Shown here one piece after another: positions 9,856-19,172 of a DNA stretch of 64,000 nucleotides. The stretch is taken from positions 12,053-76,052 of the forward strand of contig CAWDTS010000007.1 in NCBI GenBank assembly GCA_963805325.1, in the 5' to 3' direction. A model generated the notes under the pieces. It saw only the letters and a program-made list of their open reading frames with translations. It was not told where the DNA came from and searched no databases. The position numbers and the translations under genes were made by a program. Numbering within the stretch: position 1 is the stretch's first letter; the number at the start of each line of letters is the position of its first letter. This DNA comes from DASWJZ01 sp963805325. Its GTDB lineage: Bacteria; Pseudomonadota; Alphaproteobacteria; Rhizobiales; Afifellaceae.

Positions 9856-9934
9856 TTTCCCGCCTCGTCACTGCCAGAGCTGGGCTATAGGAGCGGGCCG
9901 AGAAGGCGGTGCGCTTTCCAAGAGGTGTTGTCAT

Positions 9935-11350
9935 ATGAAATTGCCGCGCGACATCGGTCCCATCCATTTCGTCGGGATTGGCGGAATCGGGATGAGCGGC
10001 ATCGCCGAGGTGCTTGCCAACCAGAACTATCGCGTGCGCGGCTCCGATGTCGCCGACAGCGCCAACGTGCAGCGCCTGCGCGATCGCGGCATCGAGGTCG
10101 CGATCGGCCACGCCGCGGAGAATCTCGGCGACGCGGCCGTGGTCGTGGTCTCCTCCGCCATCAAGCGCGACAATCCGGAGTTGAAGGAAGCGCGGGCGCG
10201 CGGCCTGCCGGTGGTTCGGCGCGCCGAGATGCTGGCCGAGCTCATGCGGCTGAAGTCGGCGATCGCGATCGGCGGCACGCACGGTAAGACCACGACCACC
10301 TCGATGGTCGCGGCGCTGCTCGACGCCGGCGGCCTCGACCCGACCGTCATCAACGGCGGCATCATCAATTCCTACGGCACCAACGCGCGCATGGGCGCCG
10401 GCGATTGGATGGTGGTGGAATCCGACGAATCCGACGGCACTTTCGTGAAGCTTCCCGCCGACATCGTCGTCGTCACCAACATCGACCCGGAGCACCTCGA
10501 CCACTACGGCACGTTCGATGCGCTGCGCGAAGCCTTCCGCGCCTTCGTCGAGAACGTGCCCTTCTATGGCTTCGCGGTGATGTGTCTCGATCACCCGGAA
10601 GTGCAGGCGCTGGTCGCGCGCATCGAGGACCGCCACGTCATTACCTACGGGCGGAACCCGCAGGCCGACGTGCGCTTTCGCGATCTGAGATTCGAGGGCG
10701 GGCGGACGCATTTCTCGGTCGACCGCCGCGACCGTCTGACCGGTGAGACGGAGACGATCGAGGATCTCGCCATCGCCATGCCGGGCGAGCACAACGTCTC
10801 GAACGCCACCGCCGCAGTGGCGGTGGCGCGCGCCATCGGCATCGACGCGGCGGCCGTCGCCAAGGGGCTCGCCAGCTTCGGCGGCGTCAAGCGGCGCTTC
10901 ACGCACGTCGGCGACTGGAATGGCGCCGCGATCTACGACGATTATGGGCACCATCCGGTGGAGATCGCCGCGGTGCTGCACGCCGCGCGTTCCGCTGCGC
11001 CGAAGCGGGTGATCGCCGTCGTCCAGCCGCACCGCTATACGCGCCTCAAGAACCTCTTCGCCGAGTTCTGCACCTGCTTCAACGAAGCCGACACGGTGAT
11101 CGTCGCCGACGTCTATCCGGCTGGCGAATCCCCGATCGAAGGCGCCAGCCGCGACGCGCTCGTGGAAGGGCTGCGCTCGGGCGGCCACCGCGACGTGCGC
11201 CCGCTCGAAAGCGAGGATGCGCTGCCGGCGCTGATCGCCTCGATCGTCGAGCCCGGCGACATGGTGATCTGTCTCGGCGCCGGCTCAATCACCCGATGGG
11301 CGAACGCGCTGCCGCAAGCCCTTGCGTCGCTGGAGAAAGAAAAGGCCTGA
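9935..11350 (+). CDS. murC: UDP-N-acetylmuramate:L-alanine ligase MurC
   Basis: MurC catalyses the first peptide addition, L-alanine to UDP-MurNAc. The 471-residue protein starts at the ATG at 9935, which has an AGAGGTG ribosome-binding site nine bases upstream. The N-terminal IHFVGIGGIGMSGIAEVL loop and the P-loop GTHGKTTT (lysine at residue 118) are present, as are DESDGTF (about 167) and the C-terminal DDYGHHPVEI (about 336). The 79-base gap after murG is one of the larger gaps of the cluster and could hold an internal promoter, but none is convincing. Confidence 0.96.
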   Translation: MKLPRDIGPIHFVGIGGIGMSGIAEVLANQNYRVRGSDVADSANVQRLRDRGIEVAIGHAAENLGDAAVVVVSSAIKRDNPELKEARARGLPVVRRAEMLAELMRLKSAIAIGGTHGKTTTTSMVAALLDAGGLDPTVINGGIINSYGTNARMGAGDWMVVESDESDGTFVKLPADIVVVTNIDPEHLDHYGTFDALREAFRAFVENVPFYGFAVMCLDHPEVQALVARIEDRHVITYGRNPQADVRFRDLRFEGGRTHFSVDRRDRLTGETETIEDLAIAMPGEHNVSNATAAVAVARAIGIDAAAVAKGLASFGGVKRRFTHVGDWNGAAIYDDYGHHPVEIAAVLHAARSAAPKRVIAVVQPHRYTRLKNLFAEFCTCFNEADTVIVADVYPAGESPIEGASRDALVEGLRSGGHRDVRPLESEDALPALIASIVEPGDMVICLGAGSITRWANALPQALASLEKEKA

Positions 11351-11364
11351 GCGGGGCCGCGCGC

Positions 11365-12321
11365 ATGCCCGACCACCTCCTCGACCGTCTGCGTGGAAAT
11401 CTCGCCGGCTTCCGCGGCACGCTGCAGGCCGATCAGCCGCTCGCGCCGATCGTCTGGTTCCGCGCCGGTGGCCCCGCGGAGGTCCTGGCGATGCCGGCCG
11501 ACGTCGAAGACCTGGCTTTTCTGATGCGTGCGCTGCCGGAAGAGGTCCCGGTCACCGTTATCGGGCTCGGCTCCAATCTCCTGGTGCGTGACGGCGGCGT
11601 AGACGGTGTCGTCGTTCGCCTTTCCGCACGTGGCTTCGGTCATGTGCGGGTCGAGGAGAACCGCCTAACCGTCGGCGCCGCCTTGGCCGACAAGCGCCTC
11701 GCCGCGCAGGCGCTCGAAGCAGGGCTCGGAGGCTTCGCTTTCTATCATGGCATCCCCGGCGCGATCGGCGGTGCGCTCCGCATGAATGCCGGCGCCAACG
11801 GCGTTGAGACCCGCGAGCGCGTCACGGAAGTCGTCGCGATCGACCGCCGCGGCGAGCGTCACGTGCTCACCAACGCCGAGATGGGCTACACCTATCGGCA
11901 CGCTGCCGCGCCGGACGATCTGATCTTCGTGGAAGCCACTTACGAGGGCGCGTTCGAGGATCGCGCAAAGATCCGCACCGAGATGGACGCGGTGCAGGCG
12001 CACCGCGAAAAAGCGCAGCCGGTGAAGACTCGAACGGGCGGCTCCACCTTCAAGAATCCCGATGGCAACAAAGCCTGGCAACTCATTGATGCCGCAGGTT
12101 GCCGCGGCCTCAAAATCGGCGACGCGCAGGTCTCCGAACTGCACTGCAACTTCTTGATCAACACCGGGAAGGCGAGCGGCCATGATCTCGAACTCCTCGG
12201 CGAGACGGTTCGCGCCCGCGTGCTGGAGACTTCCGGCGTGAAGCTCGAGTGGGAGATCAAGCGGGTCGGCGGGTTCGAGCCCGACCGCGAAGTCGCGGCG
12301 TTCCTGGGCGCCGCTTCGTGA
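11365..12321 (+). CDS. murB: UDP-N-acetylenolpyruvoylglucosamine reductase MurB
   Basis: MurB is the FAD- and NADPH-dependent enzyme that reduces UDP-GlcNAc-enolpyruvate to UDP-MurNAc. The ATG at 11365 gives 318 residues; in-frame codons before it overlap murC. The FAD-binding part shows WFRAGGPAEVLAMP (about residues 32-45) and GLGSNLLVRDGGV (about 67-79). The catalytic serine motif GGSTFKNPDG has its serine at residue 227. Its stop overlaps the GTG of the next small reading frame. Confidence 0.95.
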   Translation: MPDHLLDRLRGNLAGFRGTLQADQPLAPIVWFRAGGPAEVLAMPADVEDLAFLMRALPEEVPVTVIGLGSNLLVRDGGVDGVVVRLSARGFGHVRVEENRLTVGAALADKRLAAQALEAGLGGFAFYHGIPGAIGGALRMNAGANGVETRERVTEVVAIDRRGERHVLTNAEMGYTYRHAAAPDDLIFVEATYEGAFEDRAKIRTEMDAVQAHREKAQPVKTRTGGSTFKNPDGNKAWQLIDAAGCRGLKIGDAQVSELHCNFLINTGKASGHDLELLGETVRARVLETSGVKLEWEIKRVGGFEPDREVAAFLGAAS

Positions 12322-12446
12322 GCGCATGCCTCTTCTTCCGGATCGACGACGGTTCGGAACCCGCGACCCTCGTCCATGAAGATGAGGAACTGGTGGCCTT
12401 AGCGGCAGAGCAGGTGCGCGCTGCCCTCGGCGGCGTTTCGGCGTGA
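12318..12446 (+). CDS. Possible 42-residue protein between murB and the transporter
   Basis: A GTG overlapping the murB stop (GTGA, the same overlap used by murE/murF and ftsQ/ftsA) opens a 42-codon frame. It ends one base before the ATG of the next gene. The predicted product is acidic in the middle (HEDEELVALAAEQVRAAL) with no signal peptide or membrane segment, and I recognise no family. Its exact fit between two genes suggests either a real small protein or a frame kept open for translational coupling. It could also be a chance frame. Confidence 0.35.
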   Translation: MSACLFFRIDDGSEPATLVHEDEELVALAAEQVRAALGGVSA

Positions 12447-12447
12447 A

Positions 12448-13296
12448 ATGAGCCCGCGGCTCAACGCCATCCTGCTCGTCGTTGCCGGCGTCAGCCTTTT
12501 CGGAATCATGGATGGCATCGGCAAGCTGCTCGGCGCGAGCTATCCAGTCGGTGAGATCATCTGGGCGCGCTTCGCCTTTGCGCTGCCCGTGGTGCTGCTT
12601 CTTGCGGCGCGAAGCGCGGGGCTGAAGCTCTTCGCGACCCGCCATCCGCTCATCCAGATCGTGCGTGGGATAATACCGCTGGCCGCGAGCGGACTGGTGA
12701 TCGTCGGCCTCGGCCGCATTCCGCTCGCCGACTTCACGGCGATCAGTTTCGCCTCGCCGCTCTTCGTCGTGCTCCTCGCGGTTCCGTTTCTCGGCGAGCC
12801 GATGTCCCGCACCACGTGGATCGGCATCGCGCTCGGCTTTGCCGGGGTCATGCTCATAGCGCGGCCGGGGGAGAGCGCCATCGCCTGGGCGGCGCTCTTT
12901 CCGCTCGGGACCGCCGCGCTCTTTGGCATCTATCAGGTGCTGACGCGGTTCGTGAGCCGCGACGACAGCGCCCTTGCCAGCTTCGCCCTGATGATCGGCG
13001 TCGGCTTCGTCGTGGCGACGCCAATTCTTCTTCTCGGCTGGAAGACGCCGGGTCCGGCCGACGCGCTTCTCTTCGTGCTGACGGGAATTCTCTTCGGCGG
13101 CGGGCACTATTTCTTGATCCGCGGCTATTCGCTCGCTGGAGCGAACGTGCTCGCGCCCTTCACCTACGCCCAGATCATCGCGGCGACGCTCTTCGGTCTT
13201 CTGGTTTTCCGCGACATGCCAGATGCGTGGTCGATCACAGGCACGGCGCTCATCGTCGCGGCGGGGCTCTATGTGCTCCGCCAGAAAGTTGGCTGA
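12448..13296 (+). CDS. DMT-superfamily (EamA) transporter
   Basis: The 282-residue protein has about ten hydrophobic segments arranged as two EamA repeats (about residues 5-135 and 145-280), the drug/metabolite transporter architecture. Repeat signatures include WARFAFALPVVLLLAAR near residue 35 and PFLGEPMSRTTWIG near 113, the usual pre-helix-5 motif. The substrate cannot be deduced. It follows murB by way of a small open frame with almost no spacing, so it is probably cotranscribed with the cell-wall genes. Its gene end lies three bases from the end of the convergent DUF2239 gene. A transporter at this point of the dcw cluster is not the usual arrangement. Confidence 0.9.
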   Translation: MSPRLNAILLVVAGVSLFGIMDGIGKLLGASYPVGEIIWARFAFALPVVLLLAARSAGLKLFATRHPLIQIVRGIIPLAASGLVIVGLGRIPLADFTAISFASPLFVVLLAVPFLGEPMSRTTWIGIALGFAGVMLIARPGESAIAWAALFPLGTAALFGIYQVLTRFVSRDDSALASFALMIGVGFVVATPILLLGWKTPGPADALLFVLTGILFGGGHYFLIRGYSLAGANVLAPFTYAQIIAATLFGLLVFRDMPDAWSITGTALIVAAGLYVLRQKVG

Positions 13297-13299
13297 GCC

Positions 13300-13908
13300 T
13301 TACTCCAGCGCCTCGGTCGCGAGCTTCATCGCGTAGTTGCGGATGTCGCGCGGCCAGGGCTCCGACATCGCCTCGAACTTCTTCGCATCGCCGGCAAAGA
13401 GCGCGCGCGACGCTTCTTCGAAGTTTGCGCGGTCGCCGGCCATGGCGGACATGAAGCGGTAGGCGGTTTCCTGCGCGCGCCGCGCACGATCCCTGCCGAC
13501 GTTGCGGCGTCGCGCTTCGTCGACGAGCTTTCTGAGCGCCACCGATGCGCCGCCGGGCTGAGCCTTGAGCCACTCCCAATGCCGCGGCAAAAGCGTCACC
13601 TCGCGTGCGACGACGCCAAGCTTAGGCCGGCCGGGGCCGCGCCGGTCAGCGCCGGGGGCCGCCGGGCCGCTCTCAACGGGGGAGGCGCCCGGCGCCCATG
13701 CGGCGAGCCGCTCGCGAACGTCGCTGGCCGTGCCGCGCAGGTCGACTTCGATCAATTGTCCCGTCGCGTCCTCGAAGATCAGGATCGTCTGGTCGGGGTC
13801 CCTGTCGGTTTCCGCCTTCGCGCGGAGGGCGACCGTGTGCAGCGGACCTGACGCGATGCGGCGCTGATAGGCGAAAGCGGTGCAGATGAATTGGCTGGGT
13901 GCGGACAT
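13300..13908 (-). CDS. DUF2239 family protein of unknown function
   Basis: The 202-residue protein matches the DUF2239 pattern. The N-terminal half has FICTAFAYQRRIASG and ILIFEDATGQLIEVDLRG (about residues 42-59). A proline- and glycine-rich linker ending in RRGPGRPKLG follows. The C-terminal half begins VVAREVTLLPRHWEWL (about 100) and continues QPGGASVALRKLVDEARR. No enzyme motif or membrane segment is visible; the GRPKLG stretch and basic helices would be compatible with nucleic-acid binding, but that is inference. It is the only gene of the dcw region on the minus strand and has its own promoter with two palindromes, so it is regulated separately from the cell-wall genes. Confidence 0.85.
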   Translation of the reverse strand: MSAPSQFICTAFAYQRRIASGPLHTVALRAKAETDRDPDQTILIFEDATGQLIEVDLRGTASDVRERLAAWAPGASPVESGPAAPGADRRGPGRPKLGVVAREVTLLPRHWEWLKAQPGGASVALRKLVDEARRRNVGRDRARRAQETAYRFMSAMAGDRANFEEASRALFAGDAKKFEAMSEPWPRDIRNYAMKLATEALE

Positions 13909-13940
13909 GCGGGCGGTTCCAGTGTGCTGAAGATGCCCGC

Positions 13941-13983
13941 TTATTACCCGGGTGAAAATGCCGTGTCAATATTACCCGGATAA
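13941..13983 (-). promoter_or_regulatory. Sigma-70-type promoter of the DUF2239 gene with two flanking palindromes
   Basis: Read on the minus strand, TTGACA (13964-13969) is followed after exactly 17 bases by TAATAA (13941-13946). Two related 12-base palindromes straddle these boxes: TTACCCGGGTGA at 13944-13955, overlapping the -10 side, and TTACCCGGATAA at 13972-13983, just upstream of the -35. Their centres are 28 bases apart. The arrangement looks like a repressor operator pair. The regulator is unknown; autoregulation is possible. Confidence 0.7.
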
Positions 13984-14084
13984 AATAGAGTTGCCGAAAC
14001 GGTAACCTTGGTTAACGCTTTCTCACCAATTTCCCGCCCAACGTCCGCGTCACGAATCGCCCTTTCGCGCGAGGAGTATGCGTC

Positions 14085-15008
14085 ATGGCGGTGAAGAAGC
14101 ACGTAGCGGTTCTGATGGGCGGCTGGTCGTCGGAGCGGCCGGTCAGTCTCAATTCCGGGCGCGAATGCGCCGACAATCTCGAGGCCGCCGGCTACCGCGT
14201 CACGCGCGTCGATGTTGAGCGGGACATCGCGGAGGTGTTGGCGAAGCTCAAGCCCGACGTCGTCTTCAACGCCCTGCACGGTCCGTTCGGCGAGGACGGC
14301 GCGATCCAGGGCATGCTCGAAATCCTCGACATTCCCTACACACATTCAGGCGTGCTCGCCTCCGCGCTCGCGATGAACAAGGAGAAGGCAAAGAGCATTG
14401 CCACCGCCGCTGGCATCCCGGTCGCGGAGCACAAGATCGTTTCGCGCTTCGAGGCTGCGAAGGAACACGTGCTTGAGCCGCCTTATGTGGTGAAGCCGGT
14501 GGCGGAGGGATCTTCCTTCGGCGTCATCATCGTGCCGAAGGACCAGCCGCATCCGCCGCAGTCGCTCGGCCGCGACGACTGGGCCTTCGGTGATGAGGTG
14601 ATGGCGGAGCGCTACATCGCCGGGCGCGAGCTCACCTGCGCGGTGTTGGGTGATCGCGCGCTCGGCGTCACGGAAATCGTGCCGCTTGGTCACGGCTTCT
14701 ACGACTACGACGCCAAATATGCCGACGGCGGATCAAAACATCTTTGTCCCGCACCGATTAAACCCTTTGTTTACCAAAATATTTGCACGCTCGCTCTTGA
14801 AGCGCATCGTGCCGTGGGCTGCCGCGGCGTCTCCCGCTCCGACTTCCGCTACGACGAGACGCGGTCGGACGAAATCATCTGGCTGGAGGTCAACACGCAG
14901 CCCGGCATGACGCGCACGTCGCTGGTTCCAGAGCTCGCCGCCCATGCCGGGCTGAGCTTTCCGGAGCTGGTCGCCTGGATAGTGGAGGACGCGTCTTGCA
15001 GACGGTGA
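14085..15008 (+). CDS. ddl: D-alanine:D-alanine ligase
   Basis: Ddl makes the D-Ala-D-Ala dipeptide used by MurF. The 307-residue ATP-grasp protein has GGWSSERPVSLNSG (about residues 8-21), the NALHGPFGEDG segment (about 63-73), PYVVKPVAEGSSFGV (about 132-146) and ends the catalytic part with WLEVNTQPGMT (about 266-276). A GAGGAG ribosome-binding site (14071-14076) supports the ATG. Its last 13 bases overlap ftsQ. One short stretch around 14732-14795 is more AT-rich than its surroundings but stays in frame and encodes conserved sequence. Confidence 0.95.
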   Translation: MAVKKHVAVLMGGWSSERPVSLNSGRECADNLEAAGYRVTRVDVERDIAEVLAKLKPDVVFNALHGPFGEDGAIQGMLEILDIPYTHSGVLASALAMNKEKAKSIATAAGIPVAEHKIVSRFEAAKEHVLEPPYVVKPVAEGSSFGVIIVPKDQPHPPQSLGRDDWAFGDEVMAERYIAGRELTCAVLGDRALGVTEIVPLGHGFYDYDAKYADGGSKHLCPAPIKPFVYQNICTLALEAHRAVGCRGVSRSDFRYDETRSDEIIWLEVNTQPGMTRTSLVPELAAHAGLSFPELVAWIVEDASCRR

Positions 15009-15910
15009 GAGAAGCGAGGTTTGGGGAGCCGACATTGTTCGACACCCTTGATTACGCGCTCGGCCGGATTCTGCGTCCCCTCGCGAATCTTCTGCCGCGC
15101 CGGCTGCGCCGCGCCGTCGAGAAGATCGAGCGCCAGCGGCGCCGGCGTACCGGACAGATGGCGGCCGTCGGCTTTCTTATCGTCACGCTGCTCTATGCGC
15201 TGACCGTCGGCGGTCAGATCGGCAGGCTTGCGGACTCGCTGCTTGTCGCCGCCGGCTTCGGCATCGACGACATCAAGATCAGCGGAGAGAAAGAGACCTC
15301 CGAGATCACTGTGCTTCAGAAGCTCGAGGTCGACGGATCGCTCATTTCCTTCGACGCCGCGAAGGCGCAGGCGCGCCTCGCCGAGCTTCCCTGGATCGAC
15401 CGTGCCGTGGTGCGGAAATTCTATCCGAGCACGCTTTCGGTGGAGATCACTGAGCGCAAGCCCTTCGCGCTTTGGCAGCGTGACGGCAATGTCGTGGTCA
15501 TCGACCGGAGCGGCACCAAGATCGTGCCGCTGGAAGAGGGGCGCTTTGCGAAGCTGCCGCTGATGGTGGGCGGCGGCGCCAACCAGACGGCGCCCGACCT
15601 CCTGGGCGATCTTCTCGCCGAGCCGACGATCGTTGAGCAGATGCGCGCCGCGGTGCTCGTCGCCGGCCGGCGCTGGGATCTGCATCTCGATCACGGCGTC
15701 ACCGTGAAGCTGCCTGAGAAGCATGTCCGCCAGGCGCTTGCGACGCTGGTCAAGCTCGAAGCCGAGCAGCAATTGCTTGAGCGCGATGTCGTCGTCGTCG
15801 ACATGCGGCTTCCCGACCGCGTGACGGTGCGTCTGCCCGAAGGGCGGTCGCTCGACGATGTCACCTCGGACGGTGCCATCTCTCAGAAACAAGGCAAGAC
15901 GCGTACGTGA
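14996..15910 (+). CDS. ftsQ: Cell division protein FtsQ
   Basis: FtsQ is the bitopic divisome scaffold that binds FtsL and FtsB. The start is a TTG inside the end of ddl. A basic cytoplasmic part (RRLRRAVEKIERQRRRR) is followed by one membrane segment (about residues 57-75). A POTRA domain comes next (about 88-160), with ISGEKETSEITVLQKL and LPWIDRAVVRKFYPSTL, and then the beta domain. Sequence of the first dozen residues is uncertain because other starts are possible. The stop overlaps the GTG of ftsA. Confidence 0.92.
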   Translation: MQTVREARFGEPTLFDTLDYALGRILRPLANLLPRRLRRAVEKIERQRRRRTGQMAAVGFLIVTLLYALTVGGQIGRLADSLLVAAGFGIDDIKISGEKETSEITVLQKLEVDGSLISFDAAKAQARLAELPWIDRAVVRKFYPSTLSVEITERKPFALWQRDGNVVVIDRSGTKIVPLEEGRFAKLPLMVGGGANQTAPDLLGDLLAEPTIVEQMRAAVLVAGRRWDLHLDHGVTVKLPEKHVRQALATLVKLEAEQQLLERDVVVVDMRLPDRVTVRLPEGRSLDDVTSDGAISQKQGKTRT

Positions 15911-17238
15911 GTAACCGGCGAACCCATTCAGCGACGGGTGTGTCGAGGGTGAAACCTCTCGGCACGCGGCGCTCCGCGATCGTGAGCGTGCTCGACGTAG
16001 GCTCGACCAAGGTCTGTTGCATGATCGCGCGTCTGAAGCCGCGCGACAGCGAGGCGCTTCGCAGACGCATGCATTCCGTCGAGGTTCTGGGCTTTGCCGC
16101 GACGCGCTCGCGCGGCATCAAATCCGGTGTCGTCGTGGATCTCGAAGAGGCGGAGAAGGCGATCCGCCTTGCCGTCGACGCGGCCGAGCGCATGGCGGAG
16201 ATGACGGTCTCCAGCCTCATCGTGAACCTCTCCTGCGGGCGGCTGAAGAGCGAAGCCTTTTCCGCCAGCGTCGATATCGGCGGGGCGGCGGTCCGCGAAG
16301 CCGACATCCAGCGCATTCTTGGCGCGGGCGGCGCGCACTCCGTGAGCGAAGGCCGCCTTGTTCTTCATGCTTTGCCGATCGGCTATTCCCTCGACGGCAA
16401 TCGCGGCCTCGCCGATCCGGTCGGCATGCTCGGCACGTCGCTCGGCATCGATATCCATGTCGTCACCGCCGAGGAGGCGCCGCTTCGCAACCTCGAACTT
16501 GCCGTCAACCGTTGTCATCTTGAGGTGGAGACGGTCGTCGCCACGCCCTACGCTTCGGGTCTTGCGGCGCTCGTCGACGACGAGGCCGAGCTTGGCGTCG
16601 CCTGCGTCGACATGGGCGGCGGCACGACCACGCTCTCCGTCTTCCACGACGGCGAGTTCGTGCATACGGACGCGATCGCGATCGGCGGCCAGCATGTGAC
16701 GCTCGACGTCGCACGCGGGCTCTCCACCAATCTCGCCGACGCGGAGCGCATCAAGGCGCGTCACGGCTCGGCGCTGGCGTCGACCTCCGACGACAAGGAC
16801 ATCCTGACAATTCCGCCTGTCGGCGAAGACGAGCGCGATCATCCGAACACCGTTCCGCGCTCCGCGCTGACCCGCATCATCAGACCGCGCGTCGAGGAGA
16901 CGCTGGAAATGACGCGCGACATGCTGACGAAGTCGGGCTTTGCCGACCAGGTCGGAAAGCGCGTGGTGCTGACCGGCGGCGCGAGCCAGCTGACCGGGCT
17001 TGCCGAGACCGCGCGACGCATCTTTGGACGCAACGTGCGGGTCGGGCGGCCGCTCGGCATCCAGGGCCTGCCGGAAGCGGCGAAGAGCCCGGCTTTCTCG
17101 GCGGCGGTCGGGCTCGTTCTTTATCCGCAGGCGGCGCGCATCGAGCAGTTCCATGCCCGAAGCCCAGGACGCCCGGCAATGACGGGGACCGACGGATATT
17201 TCGCGCGGGTAGGGCGCTGGATCAAGGACAGCTTCTGA
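15907..17238 (+). CDS. ftsA: Cell division protein FtsA
   Basis: FtsA is the actin-like ATPase that anchors FtsZ to the inner membrane and recruits late divisome proteins. The 443 residues start from a GTG. The phosphate-binding loop VLDVGSTKVCCMIAR is at about residues 26-40. The SHS2-type 1C domain includes RGIKSGVVVDLEEAE (about 72). Phosphate loop 2 is VDMGGGTTTLSVF (about 234) and the adenosine motif VVLTGGASQLTGLAE is at about 354. The C-terminus ends in a probable amphipathic membrane-targeting helix (GRWIKDSF). Confidence 0.95.
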   Translation: MSNRRTHSATGVSRVKPLGTRRSAIVSVLDVGSTKVCCMIARLKPRDSEALRRRMHSVEVLGFAATRSRGIKSGVVVDLEEAEKAIRLAVDAAERMAEMTVSSLIVNLSCGRLKSEAFSASVDIGGAAVREADIQRILGAGGAHSVSEGRLVLHALPIGYSLDGNRGLADPVGMLGTSLGIDIHVVTAEEAPLRNLELAVNRCHLEVETVVATPYASGLAALVDDEAELGVACVDMGGGTTTLSVFHDGEFVHTDAIAIGGQHVTLDVARGLSTNLADAERIKARHGSALASTSDDKDILTIPPVGEDERDHPNTVPRSALTRIIRPRVEETLEMTRDMLTKSGFADQVGKRVVLTGGASQLTGLAETARRIFGRNVRVGRPLGIQGLPEAAKSPAFSAAVGLVLYPQAARIEQFHARSPGRPAMTGTDGYFARVGRWIKDSF

Positions 17239-17311
17239 CGAAGCGCAACTGGACAAACGGATCAGGTGGGCGGCGGCCGGACCTGACGGAAAGGCGGAAG
17301 AGGACGGAACG

Positions 17312-19112
17312 ATGAGTATCAACCTGAAGATGCCGGACATCACGGAGCTGAAGCCGAGGATCACCGTCTTCGGAGTCGGAGGCGCCGGCTGCAATGCCGT
17401 GAACAACATGATCGAGGCAGGCCTGCAGGGAGTGGAATTTGTCGTCGCCAATACCGACGCCCAGGCCCTGACCAACTCCAAGGCGGATCGTATGATCCAG
17501 ATGGGGGTCGCGGTTACGCAGGGGCTCGGCGCCGGCTCGCAGCCGGAGATCGGCCGCGCCGCCGCCGAGGAGACGATCGAGGAGATCACCGATCACCTGA
17601 ACGGCGCTCACATGGCGTTCATCACCGCCGGCATGGGCGGCGGCACCGGCACCGGTGCGGCGCCCATCGTCGCGCGTGCCGCGCGTGACGCAGGCATTCT
17701 GACCGTCGGCGTCGTGACCAAGCCGTTCCAGTTCGAGGGTCAGCGCCGCATGCGCCTGGCCGAGGCCGGCATCATCGAACTGCAGAAATGCGTCGACACG
17801 CTCATTGTCATTCCGAATCAGAACCTCTTCCGCGTCGCCAACGACAAGACCACCTTCGCCGATGCCTTCGCCATGGCCGACGAGGTGCTCTATTCCGGCG
17901 TCGCCTGCATCACCGACCTGATGGTGAAGGACGGCCTCATCAACCTCGACTTTGCCGACGTGCGCTCGGTCATGCGCGAGATGGGCAAGGCCATGATGGG
18001 CACCGGCGAAGCGTCCGGCGACAAGCGCGCCATCGAGGCGGCGGAGAAGGCGATCGCCAATCCGCTGCTCGACGACGTCAACATGCGCGGCGCGCGTGGG
18101 CTGCTGATCTCGATCACCGGCGGCCGCGACATGACGCTCTTTGAAGTGGACGAGGCGGCGAGCCGCGTCCGCGAGGAAGTCGACAGCGACGCCAACATCA
18201 TCTTCGGCGCGACCTTCGACGAGAGCCTGGAGGGCATCGTCCGCGTCTCCGTCGTGGCGACGGGGATCGAGGAAGAGTACGTGCAGGAGCAGATCGCGCC
18301 GCCGACCGCCGGCATGGCCGAGCTGACGCGGCGTCTGAAGTCGGTATCTCCAGCCGCCGCCGCGCCCTCTGCCGCCGTCGCACAGGCGCCGGCGCAGCCA
18401 CAGCCGCAAGCCCAGCAGCGCCGCATCCCCGATTATGCGCTGGAGGGTCTCGAACAGGAGCTCGCGACCCCGCAGCCGCAGCGCCAGCAGCAGCGCCCGG
18501 CCGCACAGGCTCCGCGGCAGGCGGATTCGGCCCGGCCATCCGCCGATCCGGCAGTGCGTATCGGCCCCTTCCGGCCCGATCCCGCGCTCGCGTCGCGTCA
18601 GGTCAGACATGACGATCCCGAGCAAGAGCGTATCCACGAAGCTCTGCGCGCCGCCGCTCCGGGGAATTTCATCCCGCCGGCGGCGGAGCGTCCCGACCAC
18701 ATGCAGCCGCGCATGCCGCGGGTGGAGGATTTTCCGCCCGTCGCCCAGCGTCAGATCCACGCCAGGAACACTCCGTCGCGCTCCGGCGAGGAGGAGCGGC
18801 GCCCGCGCGGGCTTCTGGCACGGATCGCGAGCGGACTTGGGCGCCGCGAGGACGGCGACTATGAGGACGAGCACGGACACGGGCAGGAACCGGTACCCGC
18901 GCCGCGCGCCGTGCAGGCAAATCCGCCGAATTCAGCAGGCGCCGCCGCCCATGCCTGTGTCGGAATACGCCAAGCAGCCGCAACCGCGGCGGATGGGCGA
19001 GCAGCAGGCGGCCGCCGGGACTCTAGACCCGCGCGGCCGGCCGTTGCCGATCGAATCGTCCCGTGACGAGCATCTCGAGATTCCGGCCTTCCTGCGCCGG
19101 CAGTCGAGCTAG
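17312..19112 (+). CDS. ftsZ: Cell division GTPase FtsZ, frame broken in the C-terminal linker
   Basis: FtsZ polymerises into the Z ring. The GTPase core (about residues 12-320) has GVGGAGCNAVNNM, the tubulin signature GGGTGTGAAP (about 109) and the T7 loop NLDFADVRSVM. A long linker rich in A, P and Q follows (about 330-575). Read literally the frame runs to 19066 and lacks the conserved tail. In the next frame lies DPRGRPLPIESS followed by LEIPAFLRRQSS, the C-terminal peptide that contacts FtsA, ending with the TAG at 19110-19112. One extra T near 18931-18932 restores a 599-residue protein. Linker length is large but normal for alphaproteobacteria. Confidence 0.95.
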
Positions 19113-19141
19113 CCTGAACGCGACCGCTCATGCGACAAAAG

Positions 19142-19172
19142 AGCCCGGCACGCGCGACGTGCCGGGCTTTTT
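19142..19172 (+). terminator. Rho-independent terminator after ftsZ
   Basis: An 11-bp perfect stem (AGCCCGGCACG and CGTGCCGGGCT) with a five-base loop is followed by a run of T. It marks the end of the dcw transcription unit. Confidence 0.9.
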
